From NCBI RefSeq assembly GCF_000972845.2, contig NC_040022.1, positions 6,850,979-6,914,978 of the forward strand: a DNA stretch of 64,000 bases, in the 5' to 3' direction. The notes below the pieces were generated by a model. That model saw only the letters and a list, made by a program, of their open reading frames with translations. It searched no databases and was not told the origin of the DNA. Every line of letters begins with the position of its first letter. The stretch's first letter is position 1. The DNA is from Larimichthys crocea (lineage: Eukaryota > Chordata > Actinopteri > Sciaenidae). Position numbers and translations under genes: made by a program. Shown here piece by piece: positions 24,677 through 37,458 of the stretch.

Positions 24677-26954
24677 CCTTAAGCCATCAGAATAATTAGA
24701 AAGATGCGATAATCATATAAAAGCCTACATAAAAACTTTACACTTCACACTTTAGTTCACAATTTTGCCTCTCTAAGCACATTTGTTTTTGATTGGAATT
24801 TATTGGGCTGTCCTGCCAATAATGGTGACCTTTGCCTTTTTACATGGATGTCCCTGTAAAGCAGTAACTCCTCCATCCTCAGAGTTGGACAGAGTTCTGA
24901 AGGCCAATCTGATCAGCACTGAAATACTGAAACTGGATATTCCAACCAGATTCTCTAAAATCTTCTTTAAAATGTTGAGCAACCAAACCTAAATAAATAA
25001 AGCAGAAAGACGTACAGTCTGCGTTGGGAATATCACAACCAGCTGGAGTCCGACACTGATAGGTTTTAGTCGTGAAAGAGGTTGTGCAAAGAACAGATAA
25101 TCCTCAAGTCAGCATCTGGTGCTCTTTAACTAGCTCTTGTATGTTTTCTTTTAAACTCTGTTATTTTGTGGATCTTGTCCAAACAGTCTGCTACCGCTGC
25201 TTTGACGAGACTCAGCGGTTCTGGTGTGAGAGGCGCAGAGCTTGAGGAAATACAGAAACAGATAAAAAAAGAAAAAAATCAGGTTCTGCGTGTGCTCCCT
25301 GAACACAGCCAGCCAGTTGTTCACAGCTACTCGACTCCATCACACAAACAAACGCTGGGTAGTGTTTGTATTGTAACATCTAAACACACGAACATCTCCG
25401 AGGCATTAAGAGTGTCATCGAGGGGTGTAGGCTGCCACGCCGAATCTGAAGTCATGTCTCAGACTGTTAGAAGAAGAAAACCAAAGTTAGGACATGATCG
25501 GTGTTTCTTTTTTAAAGTAAGACAGGGAATATATAGATCGACAGAGGAAATGAGCGACAAAATAAGCATAGTGATGTTGAAGCGCAAAGCGCAGCATGAA
25601 CCTGAGCCTCAAACGGACACAGAGATCAAACAACAGGAGATGAAATGCACGGCTATATCTCTGGTGGAATGAGAGTGTGTGTGTCTGTGTGTGTGATAAT
25701 AAATGAGGAGCTGCGGGTGAGGAAAAACTGAAAGCGCGTGCACACACTCTACATCTCTATTCCCCTGGGGTGAGCAGGAGACAGACAGTAATGCTGTTTT
25801 GTCCCCTGCCTGTGCTGTCAACGCTGTGGCCGGCCTCGCCTTTCCATCTGCGACTGGACAACAGACGCAGGCATTAACTCCTTGGCAGCAGAGCTCAGAG
25901 TAGATCAGTGGAAGATGCTCGACGCCCTTCAAAGGCTGCACTTCCTCCAGAGGGAAAGCGCACAAGGCTTTGATCAATATCCCCTGTGTGAAGGCTGCAG
26001 ACATGGAAGGTTAATGGCCATTTAACCCAGTGTCACCTCCACTGTCCTGGCTGTGTGCTAATGCCTTTGAAAACTTGACACAGCCATCTCTATTACAGAT
26101 CAACAGCTTTATCTCTCAGTGTGTGTGCAGTTGTATAGCCTATAGGTCAAACTCAGTGAGAAACCAAAGATATGAGCCCCAGTCCAGAGTGTAGGCCAGC
26201 TGAGGTTCCTTCATTCACTCATAGATTTTTTTTATATAAGACTGTGGCAGATGGTATGTGTTGAGTATATCAAAGCTACATATGCTCTGGTTGTGTCATT
26301 TGCTTCTACATATCGCACAAAATCTGGCCAACATTTGATGTTATGGTGTAAACTTAAGTCGCAGCTGCAATATCACCTCCTCGGTTCAATATTTCAGACA
26401 CGCATTTTACAGTTACATCGCAAGAGAAGTAAATGCACACAGCCGATCTATGCTCTGCTGGATACACCAGAAAAATCAGTGAACTTTAGAAACCTAATTT
26501 TTCTCTTTGGAGAAATCATGAATAAATTAAAAAAAGTTGGATTCCAACAAGATAGATGAGTTCAGATTTTGAAGAATGTGAGTGTGGAAGTCAATAAAAC
26601 ATAAAAACACTCTACTCCACTGAAGCCAAGAAGTAATATCAAGTGTTAGATGCAGCACTGTCTCCTTTGACAGTCTTCACTGTCTTTTTTGAAAAATGAA
26701 ATCGACCCCTGTTGTGGTTCATTGCCAAGTGAGTCATGTGACTTACTGGAAAACGTTGCACATTGAATTGCTTGCAGTGGAACACACCATGCGTATAAAG
26801 TACAATTTGTTGTTTTTTCTATGGATTAAACAAACTAAATGTAATGTGTTCATTGGTGAGCTTTGGAGGTGATGGGTGGTGTTACCATCAGCTGGCTCCC
26901 CCTGTACCCATCTCTGTGATGAGCTAAACTAACGTGCTGCTGCCTATAAGGCTG

Positions 26955-27446
26955 CATTCAGACCAAATCAGGTTGCAGCGATTAGCTGTGGATGTGTGTG
27001 TGTGAGTTCATTTGTGCAGAACATAACCGCTGTGAAGCAATCAGAAAATAATCGTTTATTTATCCGGCAAAAACTTTCTCCCTCCTGATACTCCCTCTCC
27101 TCAGTCATATTCTAGGTTACTTGCCATCAGCTGCTCTCTCTCTCTCTCTCTTTCTCTCAGATGGACACAAACCAGAAAGAAAGGTTCTTGGTATCGTTAC
27201 TTTGCAACATGTAAGACTGTAGCATCAAAGCGGAGTACATGAAATGCTAAGGTCACAACTGGAATAATGTTGTAGTTTAGTCCATGAACCTTCAGTTTCA
27301 GTGATATTTAAGGCCGACAGTGGAGCAGTTTGTATAGTCGATCGCCAGACTGGCCGGAGCAGTGTGATGTCGGATTCCCACCACTGCAACCTTAACACAC
27401 TACCCATATTCAAATGAATGAGTGGACTGGTGTTTTGGTCTGAATG
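26955..27446. mobile_element. MITE-like element with 13-bp terminal inverted repeats
   Basis: CATTCAGACCAAA (26955-26967) and TTTGGTCTGAATG (27434-27446) are exact inverted repeats bounding 492 bases. Short further similarity occurs inward (GGTTGCAG near the left end, and its complement CTGCAACC near 27385). Teleost genomes contain many non-autonomous elements with CATTCAGACC-type ends. No clear target duplication was found, so superfamily is not assigned. It lies in RND2 intron 2. Confidence 0.55.
27133..27158. repeat. (CT)n microsatellite
   Basis: A run of CT units interrupted once by TTT, in RND2 intron 2. Confidence 0.85.
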
Positions 27447-30280
27447 GTCCCTAAGCAAACAAGTGAATTTTCCTAAAATGTCACATTACATTACATTAAA
27501 CCGCATGCTGATGCAATGATGTTGTAACAAAATTAAAGCAGAGTTTAATCTCAACTGTGAAAAGATTATACACTTCAAACAAGTGGCTGCCTGGAAAGGT
27601 ATAAAACAAAACATATACAAAACTCTGTAGACTGGAGAGCTTGCATTTATAAAGTGTTCTGCAAAAATGTGTAGTATGGATTATTGCAAACAAACTGGTA
27701 TGGTCCTCCTCGATATGTAGTCCTTGATAGGCAGCAGATGTTATAAGTCCTGAGTTGACTCTTAAATGAGGAGCACTAATTTGATGCCAATCTTCCAGGT
27801 ACACTGGAGTACGAGTAAAAACTCTCTGTTAAGGTCAGTGGGTCCATATGTGGTAAATTGTATTGGATTCTGGATGTGGGACTGTAAAAGAAAGTTTTAG
27901 TTCCGATTTATATTCCCACAAAACACTCTGTCTTGATCAGCAGTGGTACACTGGGTCAAAGTAACTCCTCTCGAAGGGTGGCCTGGCAGCAGAGTCTGTT
28001 TATCTCTGTTTGAGTAAGAACCCTGATTGAGGAGAAGCAGTAACAATTCACAACACAGACCGGACCTTCAGCAATGAAAAGTCTGCTCAACCTCTAAAAG
28101 GACGGAGCACCAACCCTCTTCTTCTTTCCTCTTAGTCACCTCAAATCATCTATGCACTGGAGTCATTAGCCTCCACGATCCCCTCGCTCTCCTGCTCTCT
28201 TCTTCCTTACTTCCTTTCAGGGGCCTCACAATGAAACCATTTGCATCCCTCCAGGTTGCTACGATACTCAGCCACCCCAACTTGAAATGTTTTGCCTTTG
28301 CTTTGAAGGTGCATTTTAAGAGGAAAACAGCTGCAGGAGAAGAAGAAGAAAAAAAAAAGATGCAGTGTATGCGGTGCCTATTTTGTTGTGTTTCTAAGGT
28401 TGCGGCTAGCTCAATCACACTAACTGTTTTCATTTATTTAGGTGACATCTGAGGGGGTGTTTGCTTCCTTATACCCTGCCTTCGTTCATGTGCATGGGTG
28501 TTTTTTCCAAGTGTCTATACTGCCTAATGAGGCTGTTAGTTGACGCTGACTCCCTGCCATATGTGCATGAACACATCAGAGAGCCTCGAGGAAAAGACTG
28601 ATTTCCCCCCACTCATAATGGTTCGCTTTTTAGCTGCGTCTGCATGCAACAAACGGAGAGAGGGGAAAGAAAATCCTGCTGTGATGTTACAGATTAATGA
28701 ATAAACTGAAGTCTGGAAGGCTTTGTTAGACGCTCATGTACACTCAATCTTACAGGTTCCCTGAAGATCTTCTCCATCAGACTATACCATTTGCGTTTTA
28801 TTAGATTTGTTTAATTGTTTATCCTCATGAAATGGAAACTCTTGAGTGAGTAGATAGAGAGCTGTCGGGTTTCAGACAGATTGTCCCCATGTGGCAATCC
28901 CAGTGTCAGGGGACAGGAGGCATAAATGAAGTCACAGCACAAACACTCAAGCCTTATTACTCTACATTAGCGCTTCACTAAGTTCCTGTTCGCCTCAACA
29001 TTCTCTGGGATATTTTTTTGCCCTTTGATGAAGCTCGACTGACGGCTGCTGAGGAATGCTTTCCTGCCACCTTTGTCACCTCTGCTCGCCGGAGCCTCCT
29101 GCGCCGCGCTGCAGCGTGGCTTAACGCTAATTAGACCCGTGGAACTAAAGACAAGAATCCACTTTCCACTGTGAAAGATCGCCGGTGGTAAATCAGGCTA
29201 ATGCTAATGCTCAAGAAGGAGGTTTTGTGAGGGGTGTTTTATGCCTGTCCTTGGCACTGGCATGGCGGGGTCCCGCTCCTTGCCAGACGTGATCGTTTTT
29301 AGTGGCTCCTGCCAGGCCGTGCTCCCCTCCCTCACCCTTCTGCCCCATCCATCTCATCCTGCCTCTGTCTGAAATTCAATTGACCTTTTGTTCCACCTCA
29401 CAGTGAATGGGCACAGGCCACCTCCACCAATAGCCAACTCAGAGCTCTCATACTTCTTTATTTGATCTGTCCAGCCGAGTCCAGTGCTTTCATTACCTAC
29501 CCAAACACCCCCTCTCCTCCACCCCTCTACAGCTACATTCTCTTTTATCTCTGGTCGTGTCTCTTTGCTGCTAGAGGGGGGCAAGAACATTTCAGGGAGT
29601 GGAGGTGATATATTTTACAATCAGGAGAAAACTCCCTTTTTCCTCCTCCTCCTCATGTTCTTGATCGTTATGGTGATTGGCTTTTATTTGTGCCTGCTCG
29701 GCTTGTTTTAAACACAGCACTTTTTCTCCTCTTCGCTCCCTCAGAGGACTTTTTTCTGACTTTGCAAAAGTGCTGAGGTAGCCTCCCTATCGCTCAGGGC
29801 AGGAGAGCTCTGAATTGCTGCGCTGTGACAAGGCCTGTTGTGACCGTGACCTGTCAATCATCTTGATCATTGGGATTGACAAATTGATCCCAACGGCCTC
29901 ATTCCAGCCCCTAATTACATCTGAAGTCAAACAAGCACCATTGTCTCAACTTTCCTTCATCATCATCATCCTCATCTCTTTCCCTTCGCCTGGATTCTGC
30001 TTTAATTCCCCGGTCGCTTCTCTCATCATCGCCTACTCCTGCGCCTTACCCTTGCCCCAGCGTCAAAGTCATTAAATCACTTCTGTCCCCTCTCCACCCC
30101 CACATGCACTGGCTCTTTTCTTCTTCAGCTCTAACCTCAGTACAGGTCTGCTGCACTGTGATACATACTAAAGACCAACTTCAGCAGCTACAGCACCTCA
30201 TGTGTGACCACTACCAATCAGAGCTTGCTGTTGTACAATGTGTGCTTTGCTGACTGTTGGACTTGGCACCCGTGTGAGTG

Positions 30281-30281
<1 letters not shown>

Positions 30282-30315
<34 letters not shown>
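30282..30315. repeat. (GT)17 microsatellite
   Basis: An uninterrupted GT array in RND2 intron 2, 2.1 kb before exon 3. It is the cleanest GT array on this strand within the gene and a likely polymorphic marker. Confidence 0.9.
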
Positions 30316-30318
<3 letters not shown>

Positions 30319-32387
30319 TAGTCCTGCTCTCTCAGCAGTACAAAACAGTAGCAATCTTGTGTTAATAAGATGAGGAGGTGACTATGAAATCCTGATAACG
30401 TCCTGTAAGGTGTAGACTAAAATTACATGTTTTCTTTCTTTCTCCTATATTAAAATGAAAATATGTTTATGGTGTATATTTTTTAAGGTGGAGAAACAAG
30501 ACAAGTCAAAAGGATTTGTATTGAAGATTGAGCAAAACTTTTGCAGAGTTTAAAGGCACCAGAGATGCTGGAGAGAGTAATGTTTTGTTGATCAGGTCCC
30601 TGTATTGTTGGAACAGTGCCAGGCTGCACAGTAATTTTTTTTAATGGTTATTGCAGTTCAAATTGCAAGTCATGTTATGCACAGGGGCCCAGAACCACTT
30701 TCCTAACCAATCATTAGAAAGGAATCTGCTGTTAACCCTACGAGAAAAGTATGATCACAATTTGCGTTACCAAAAATTGAGCCATTAAGGCCAATAATAT
30801 ATTTTTTTAAAGTTTCAAAAGCTGCATCAGTTCAATTTTATTGCCCTTTGAGTCAGCCAGGAGAGGTCTCTAACACACGGTCCCAAAATGCAGATAAATA
30901 AGAAGAAGACTCCAAGCCGACAAACAATGCATGTTTCAAAACTTTTTTCTGAAAAGTCCGTCTGAAATGGAAAGACTAGAATATTCATTAGTGCATTTTT
31001 AGTGTGGAATGGGATGTAAACAAGACTGTTCCTCTCACTTGGAGGCACAAGGCAAAGCATTAATCTTTAATGTGCAGCCTGTTGCGTGGTTCTCAGTGGG
31101 GAGGGAGCAGGTCACCATAGGACAACCGGCTGAATGATGGGGGGCTGCAGGCCGCGTGCAGCTATTGTCATACTCCCATTCCATCATTAACAAAGAGAAC
31201 ATAGTGATGCTAAAACAGGTTGGAGCGCCATTGTGCAGACTCCATTTACCCCACCAGAAAAAGGCATGCAGCTCTTTAACTGGCTGACTCCCTATTGTGT
31301 CTGGTCTGGTATGAAGCGTGATAACAGCAAGTATAAAGATCATCTATAATTATCAGAACCATTTTGTGTGACCTCAAGGGATTAAATGTCATTTTGAAGA
31401 TGTTTTATATACTCCCATCTGCACTCTTCACCCACAGTATAATTCTCAGATTTATGCACATTTGCAGCAATTCTAAGTGTAAAAAAGGGTGATTTGTCAC
31501 CAAACCCGAGTTTCCTTGACACTAAATTTATTCAGCTAGGGTGCTGTTGCTATCGTAATGTAAGAGTTCAGGTTCATACTAGCTCCCATGGGTGGCAGGA
31601 GGGAGGGTGCCCACAGCCACATTTCCCATAAAGCCCAGATATTTTTACAAGCCTTCTAATGAGAGCTGTAAGAGAGCAGGACCCGTATAACTGAGCGGCT
31701 TGTGAAAAGCACACAGGCACCACTCTGCCTTCAAATTTGATCAAGATACAGAAATGAAAAGTGAGAGTGGGGTGGGGAGAAGCGTGTGAGTGCATGTGAA
31801 TCTCATTGTCAGAAAAAAAACCAACGTGAAGACGAGGACCATTTGCAAGAGAGACGGGAGAGGGATGAGTTGCGAGAATTAAGGGGTTCAACCTTTAGTT
31901 TGGCCTTTGTGCTGGCATTCACTGTTGTTTCAAGATGATAATGGATTGTGTGTGCATAAGTCCTCTGGTCCTCAAACCACTATAATTCACTTTTGAGCAT
32001 GTGTATGAGTGTGTATGTGTGATTCTCTGAGTAACCCCCCCTCGACATTCCTCATGAAGCGCTGTGATAAAGGGAGGATACAGCTGTGTGGAAGCCCAAG
32101 AGACAAAGATACTCAAATATGTGCACATATCTGTTGAGATAAAGACTAATTTGAATCTGCAGAGTGCATTCAAGCATATCCAAGTTCATGTCACAGCCTT
32201 TATTATAATGGACTATCCATGTATTATTGACCTGTAGATCACCTTCCAGGGATGTGCAGTATGTTTCTAATTGACAGGATAAGCCATATGGTTGGGATGA
32301 AGAACCTCATGGGGTTAAGTTAGATAAAAACAAGAATGTTTCAGAAGACGCCATGACCTTAGGCCATATGTTATTGTGTGTCCACAG

Positions 32388-32497
32388 GTTCCTCTTATTA
32401 CGACAATGTGAGACCACTGGCGTATCCTGATTCAGATGCGGTGCTCATCTGTTTCGACATCAGCCGCCCAGAGACTTTGGACAGTGTCATAAAAAAG
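32388..32497 (+). CDS. RND2: RND2 exon 3 (residues 64-100): switch II
   Basis: Acceptor TCCACAG, then codons completing Gly64 and giving [29 protein letters not shown] and LDSVIKK; donor GTCAGT at 32498. In classical Rho proteins the sequence after DTAG is QEDYD; here it is SSYYD, so the catalytic glutamine (RhoA Gln63) is Ser65. This is the defining loss that leaves Rnd proteins GTP-bound. The exon is virtually identical to human RND2 in translation. It starts in phase 1, matching exon 2. Confidence 0.96.
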
Positions 32498-34843
32498 GTC
32501 AGTGTTTATTTCTTTATTTCTTTATTTATTTCTTTATTTCTTTATTTATTTATTTCATCTCCTCCTCTCAACACTTTGGATCAGCATTTAATATCTGCTG
32601 TGACACTGGAGAACTAACCTGGAAAAATTCATTTTTTTTCCCGATCAGCATCTTGTATCCACTCATATTCCTGTGCCAGCAGTTTGAATTTTCATGGCTC
32701 AACAATAGAGCAAATCAGCACAGAGGTTAGAGCCTTTCATTCCTTTATCTCATCAAAAACGTCCATGGATACTTGACCCTCGCCCCTCTGAGGAATGGAA
32801 GGTCAGAATAAAGAATGAGAGGAGAGACTTTGCAGCCGGGTAGGTTCAAGAGGAATATCAGATATGTAAATCGCTGCAGCCTTATCAAAGAGGAGCTGTT
32901 GCAGGGCCTGTTCAAGAGTGCTAGAACTGCCTATCGTTAGGCATTTAAAATTTAAAAATCTGATTTAAATGCAGAACTGTGACCAGATGGTGGCAGTTAA
33001 TGTTTGTAAGTCTATGGTTCAGATGTTGTAATACTGGAGTTGAGCTTGGGGTGGCGGCTAAAGTGTGGTACAGGCTAGGCAGGGTTGTGGTCATGGACAT
33101 GTTTTTACTGTCAGTGCAAATACCTATTGTATATGTAGAGACACCCAACTTAATAGGTTTGTTTGCGTACCATGTGTGTCATGTAAAACAGCCCTGTGCC
33201 TTTCAGTGGTCTCTCATCTTGAAGCCATGTGTGTGTGCTTTCCTTTGAACTGTGCTCCTTGTGGGCCAAAGACAGTTCCCACGGCTGGCCTGTTGACGTG
33301 TTTAGTGGTCTGAGCTGCTAAAATGCTCCTGCAGACTTTGTAGATCTAACCCGAGACACCTTTTTTTAACCCACAAATATCTCACAGACCTCAGTGCACT
33401 CTGTCAACAGGGTGAACTAGTGCTGCCATCGAGCTTATGGTTTTCCCATGAATCCCTTGGCAGGGGGTTGCCATGACCCCTGAACCCTAGCTGTCGCCCT
33501 GGTAATCTCTGAAACTCTGGGGCACATGGAAAACCTGTTGCACAATCACCATCCCAAATTAGACTCTTGACCTCTAGTAACAAGCCAGTCACAAAGGTTT
33601 CTGGATGACAGCTGGGGGAAGACAGAGGGTTAAGCAATCAAAGCTTTTGATTGGTTGTTATTGGCAGAATAGGGATTGGCTTGAAAGGCCAAAGGTTCTC
33701 TTCAAGGTACGAGGATGAATGGACACTCTGACATGCTGCACACGGCATGTGGAATATTTCAGGGCTGGCTGGATCCCACTGTGTATTTGTGTCGCAGGGA
33801 GGAGAGTGTGTGTTGGTTCAGCTGAGTTTCAGAACTGACATTTAATCTGATTTTAGAAGGAAGACTGCTCAACATTTTATGTACAGAACCTGAAATAGAT
33901 TTGTTGACGGGGGCTGCGTGAGGAAGATATAACACACATCAGGTACCTCAGCTGGCATGAATATAGTTGTCATATTTATATCATGGAGCTTAAAACGTAA
34001 TGATTTCTTTTTACAGTGAGACAGAGAACAGTGCATAGGATTACTAAATAATAAGATGTGTAACTATGCTTTTACTTAGAAATGCTTAATACGATGAATC
34101 AAACCTTCTTTTGATGATGTGATGTGAAGATGTGAAAGTAAATATCTTTGGGTTTAGTGCTGGTCAGACAAAAAAAATGCAATGTGAAGGACTAGGAATT
34201 TAGTAAAGGCCTTGCTGCTCCTGTACATCGGAGGGTTTATGTTTATAGTGCTGCAACCGTTTCTTTGAGATAGTTTTTTTATTCATTGTTTACTCTATAA
34301 AATGAAAAAAACATAATGGAAAAGGCTATTACAGTTTCCCAGAACAAAAATGGTTTGAGGCCAAATTGTCTTCAACTTGTTTGTTTTGTTCAAAGAAAAA
34401 CCAAAACATATTCAATTTACAACCACAAATTCCCCTGCACTTTTGCCTGATAAAACCTTAAATTATATATACTATATTCTCAAAACTGTTTTTCTTTCAT
34501 TCTCTGTTAATTGACAAGTAGATTACATGACTTATTGTTCCAGTACTAATGTTTTACATTCCAAAATATGGAGCAATTGACCTCATCTACTCATTTAATC
34601 TGACTGTAAATTCAAAGTTGTAAAAAAGTACTTGTAAGACAGTTTGCTTTCCCTTTGATGTCTTAGCCCAACAAATGTCTTTCATAGAGAGAACAAGCTC
34701 AGGTATCCAGTGTCAAAGAAACCAAAGGTCGTCACTGTATCTCATAGCTCACCAGTCAGCACAGGCAGCTCAACTCTCATATTTGGCAGAATCATTAATG
34801 TATTTCTGTGTCCGTGTCTATCTATTTGTTCATGTCTCAACAG
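32498..34843 (+). other. RND2: RND2 intron 3
   Basis: A 2346-base intron, donor GTCAGT and acceptor TCATGTCTCAACAG. It opens with a TTTA/TTTC microsatellite (32506-32557) only nine bases after the exon. The remainder is AT-rich unique sequence with no recognisable exon or repeat. Confidence 0.85.
32506..32557. repeat. (TTTA/TTTC)n microsatellite next to RND2 exon 3 donor
   Basis: Alternating TTTATTTC and TTTATTTA units just inside intron 3. Its closeness to the splice donor means length changes could alter the local U-rich context used by TIA-type splicing factors; that is inference. Confidence 0.8.
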
Positions 34844-34978
34844 TGGCAAGGAGAAACGCAGGAGTTTTGTCCAAATGCCAAAGTGGTGCTGGTGGGCTGT
34901 AAGTTGGACATGAGGACAGATGTCAACACCCTGAGGGAACTCTCCAAGCAGCGTCTCATCCCTGTCACCCATGAACAG
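34844..34978 (+). CDS. RND2: RND2 exon 4 (residues 101-145): base-binding loop
   Basis: Acceptor CTCAACAG, 45 codons: [45 protein letters not shown]; phase 0 at both ends; donor GTGAGA. The guanine-specificity motif is GCKLD (residues 118-122; T/NKxD class, with Cys in the first position as in other Rnd proteins). The following stretch corresponds to the Rho insert helix region. Asn126 and Val125 replace human Leu-Ala, the only notable differences in this exon. Confidence 0.96.
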
Positions 34979-35697
34979 GTGAGAACAAGCCAATGATGGA
35001 TATGTGAGAAGATGAATAATGAGAGAAGGTGCCCCGGGAAGAAACAGAGACTTGAAAACAACAACGATTCGGAAAAGAAATTAGAAAGCAATCCAGCAGT
35101 TTTATACAGTTTTTTTCATCTTGGATCAGAAATGGTATTGCCTCTATGATGTCCCACAGGAAGGGAGTGTGAGAGAAGGTTCATGCAACACAATCAACCA
35201 CCGCCGAATAAGAGCTGTGTGAAACCCCTCAGGGACATGTTGCTGGGGTTGGCGTTTTGACCGAAATTTGCTGACAAGCGATGTAAGGTATGGTGAGGGC
35301 GGTGGAAGAGGCATAGGCAGTTAGTGGAATTTATGTCTAGGGACACATTTTTTTCCCTGAAATGAAATATTCATGCAGATTTAGGGATTTTCAAAATGCA
35401 GGATGAATAGAAAAACGGACATTGATAAATGAGTGAGCCCCTTTATCGCATGCCGCCATGACCTCTAAGCCAAGGGGATGTGGAGGAAAGGGAAGGGATG
35501 ATAAACTGTTCTGTAAATCTGTGAATTTTAATCACCTTTCAGTGTGTTCATTTTGTACTCTCCCGTGTTGGACATACAAAAAGTAGAGGGGCTTTTTTTT
35601 CACCACCACATAAAAGCCCTCAGAACAAAGGAACCCTTTTTCCGCTGCTGTCTGAGAGCTCGCCGGAGGCTAAAGGCACGCAGACTCCCAAACAAAG

Positions 35698-35730
35698 AAA
35701 AAAAAAAAGAAAAAAAAAAAAAGGAAAAAG
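35698..35730. repeat. Poly-A rich simple repeat
   Basis: A stretches of 9-12 bases interrupted by single G, in RND2 intron 4; low complexity only. Confidence 0.8.
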
Positions 35731-37164
35731 CAGACCATCATGTAAATAAGATACATAAACAAAAGATAGTGTAACGAACCACAGAGCTAATGCAAAATAT
35801 CTGGGGACCATTCATGGCCAAGCCTATTGTTCTGCTCCTCCTTAGTCGCTGTTTTCATTGGAGGTAACTACTGTTTGTCCCTCTAACATACCTAGAATAT
35901 GTGTGTCACACAGCAGATGCCAAAGTGCTGTGCATAATAAACATTTCGATGCTTTAATTCAATAGCCTGTGTTGATATCCTGTTGTTGATCTTAAACTGA
36001 ATTCCAACACAGCTGAGGAGTCGCTGGTGAGAGTGACCACAGGGTGAACTCCAGACATTTCCGCACTAATCTGCCTGAGATCCGATCGAGCTTTTCCGCT
36101 TGTCATGGTTATCTCTACCTTGGGCCCACCGCCACCACCACCCCTGAATCTAAATCTGCCATTCCACCTAATGAGGACTCCATTGCTTCTTATATGTGGC
36201 TCAGTGCACAGCCACGGTAAAAAAAAAATGAAACAACAAAGCTCTCTGTGTTGGAGAGCATGGGATTTTAGGGTCATGGGAAATGCAGCGCTGTCTCTAT
36301 CTGTTACAACCCTGTGTTGATCCTGCATGGATGTGGGTTTAAGGTCTGATCATGAAACAAGAGACGGGGCTGGACTGAGGCGAAGAGAAAGGCTGAGGGA
36401 CTTTAAAATTAAATTTTCCTCTGATTTGATCTCAAGCAAACAATTTACGGTCTTAATTAACTGGGTATATTATAACATTACTCAGGTGTAAGCTCTAGTG
36501 TTGGAGGAGTTTAGTCTCTTCTCTCTAAATAGCTTAGACCATGTCAACACTGGCCCAGTGGTCTCTGTGCTGCTTTGTTCCCATTCACCTACTACAGACT
36601 GAGGAGTCAGAGCAGCTACATTATTCATGCCTCAGAGGTAAGGGCTTCATTTGTCTCCAGACATGTTTAGACTATTGACATTCAGTCTACGGTTGAGATC
36701 AGAATCTTTGTCACAGATCTGCTGCCTCTTTCAGGGACATTTAATCTTCCATTGTTAAGATATAGTGCCTGCTTATGCCAAGGTACAATGAAGGATGGGA
36801 TGCATATTGTGAATTTTCATTTTCTTTGTGAAGCACTCACGCAGCACCTTGATACGGAGTAAACACCTTTAAAAGCCCAAGGAAACAAGAGAAAAGACAT
36901 TGTTTTGTCACGGTCAGGAAGTCTATTAGAAAGAAGATGCGTACAAAACTACTGAAAATCACTGAGAGGAGAAGAAGCACAACAGAAATATGTTGTTGAG
37001 GTGCTGAACGATTTATACAAGATGTTTTTTGTGGCACTGCAGATAAAATGTCTCCCATTTCCCCTTTTAATTTTCTTGTAAAGGATTTTGTTGCTTATGT
37101 TTTTAAATTGTGCTATTTAATAAGATATCATTCATTATAATTGTACAATATGTTTCTGTTAATT

Positions 37165-37413
37165 TGTTCTGTACACTTGACATTTATTGCACATCTGTAC
37201 ATCCTGGGCTAGGGATCCCTCCTCTGTGGCTCTTCCTGAGGTTTCTTCCACATTTTTTCCCTGTTAAAGGTTTTTTGTGGGCAAGTTTTTCCTCACTCAA
37301 ACCGAGGGTCTAAGGACAGAGGGTGTCACTCCCTGTACAGATTTTAAAGCCCTCAGAGGCAAAATGTGTTTTGTGAATTTGGGCTATACAAATAAAATTG
37401 GATTTGATTTGAT
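37165..37413 (+). mobile_element. 3' end of a teleost non-LTR-type repeat with poly(A) signal
   Basis: The stretch contains, in order, GGGATCCCTCCTCTGTGGCTC, CCCTGTTAAAGGTTTTTTGTGG, GAGGGTCTAAGGACAGAGGG, GATTTTAAAGCCCTCAGAGGC and GGGCTATACAAATAAAATTGG, ending in the short tandem tail GATTTGATTTGAT. This is a very common teleost repeat end that I recognise by pattern, consistent with a LINE-type 3' terminus with a tandem tail. Only the 3' part is present, as in 5'-truncated insertions. It lies in the sense direction of RND2 and ends about 45 bases before exon 5. Confidence 0.7.
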
Positions 37414-37458
37414 AGAAGTTTGCTTGCATGCTAATTGTCCCCTGTGTCCATGTTCCAG

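Larger units (their letters stand above)
12701..32387 (+). other. RND2: RND2 intron 2 (19.7 kb)
   Basis: Donor GTAAGA after exon 2 and acceptor TGTGTCCACAG before exon 3 bound this intron. No nested gene is recognisable; the longest frame (25166-25672, 168 codons) is compatible with chance. Recognised content: a hAT-type hairpin MITE (24316-24676), a TIR-bearing MITE-like element (26955-27446), a teleost repeat fragment (21930-22212 minus), a CT run (27133-27158) and a (GT)n array (30282-30315). It also carries two palindromic CRE sites (13557-13564, 14250-14257), the first followed at once by TATAAAA. The rest is unique AT-leaning sequence in which conserved enhancers may be hidden but cannot be identified by eye. 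Confidence 0.85.
34979..37458 (+). other. RND2: RND2 intron 4
   Basis: A 2480-base intron, donor GTGAGA and acceptor CCATGTTCCAG. It contains a poly-A-rich low-complexity run (35698-35730) and, immediately before exon 5, a retrotransposon 3' end (37165-37413) with an AATAAA hexamer at 37391-37396. No coding exon other than those listed is recognised. Confidence 0.85.

Noticed and set aside
25166..25672. 168-codon plus-strand frame in RND2 intron 2
   Set aside because: No recognisable motif. A frame of this length is expected about once by chance in 64 kb of such sequence. RNA-seq would decide.
37435..37458. In-frame ATG upstream of RND2 exon 5 (would add MSPVSMFQ)
   Set aside because: These codons are the intron 4 polypyrimidine tract and acceptor; the exon begins after TTCCAG, matching the human protein.
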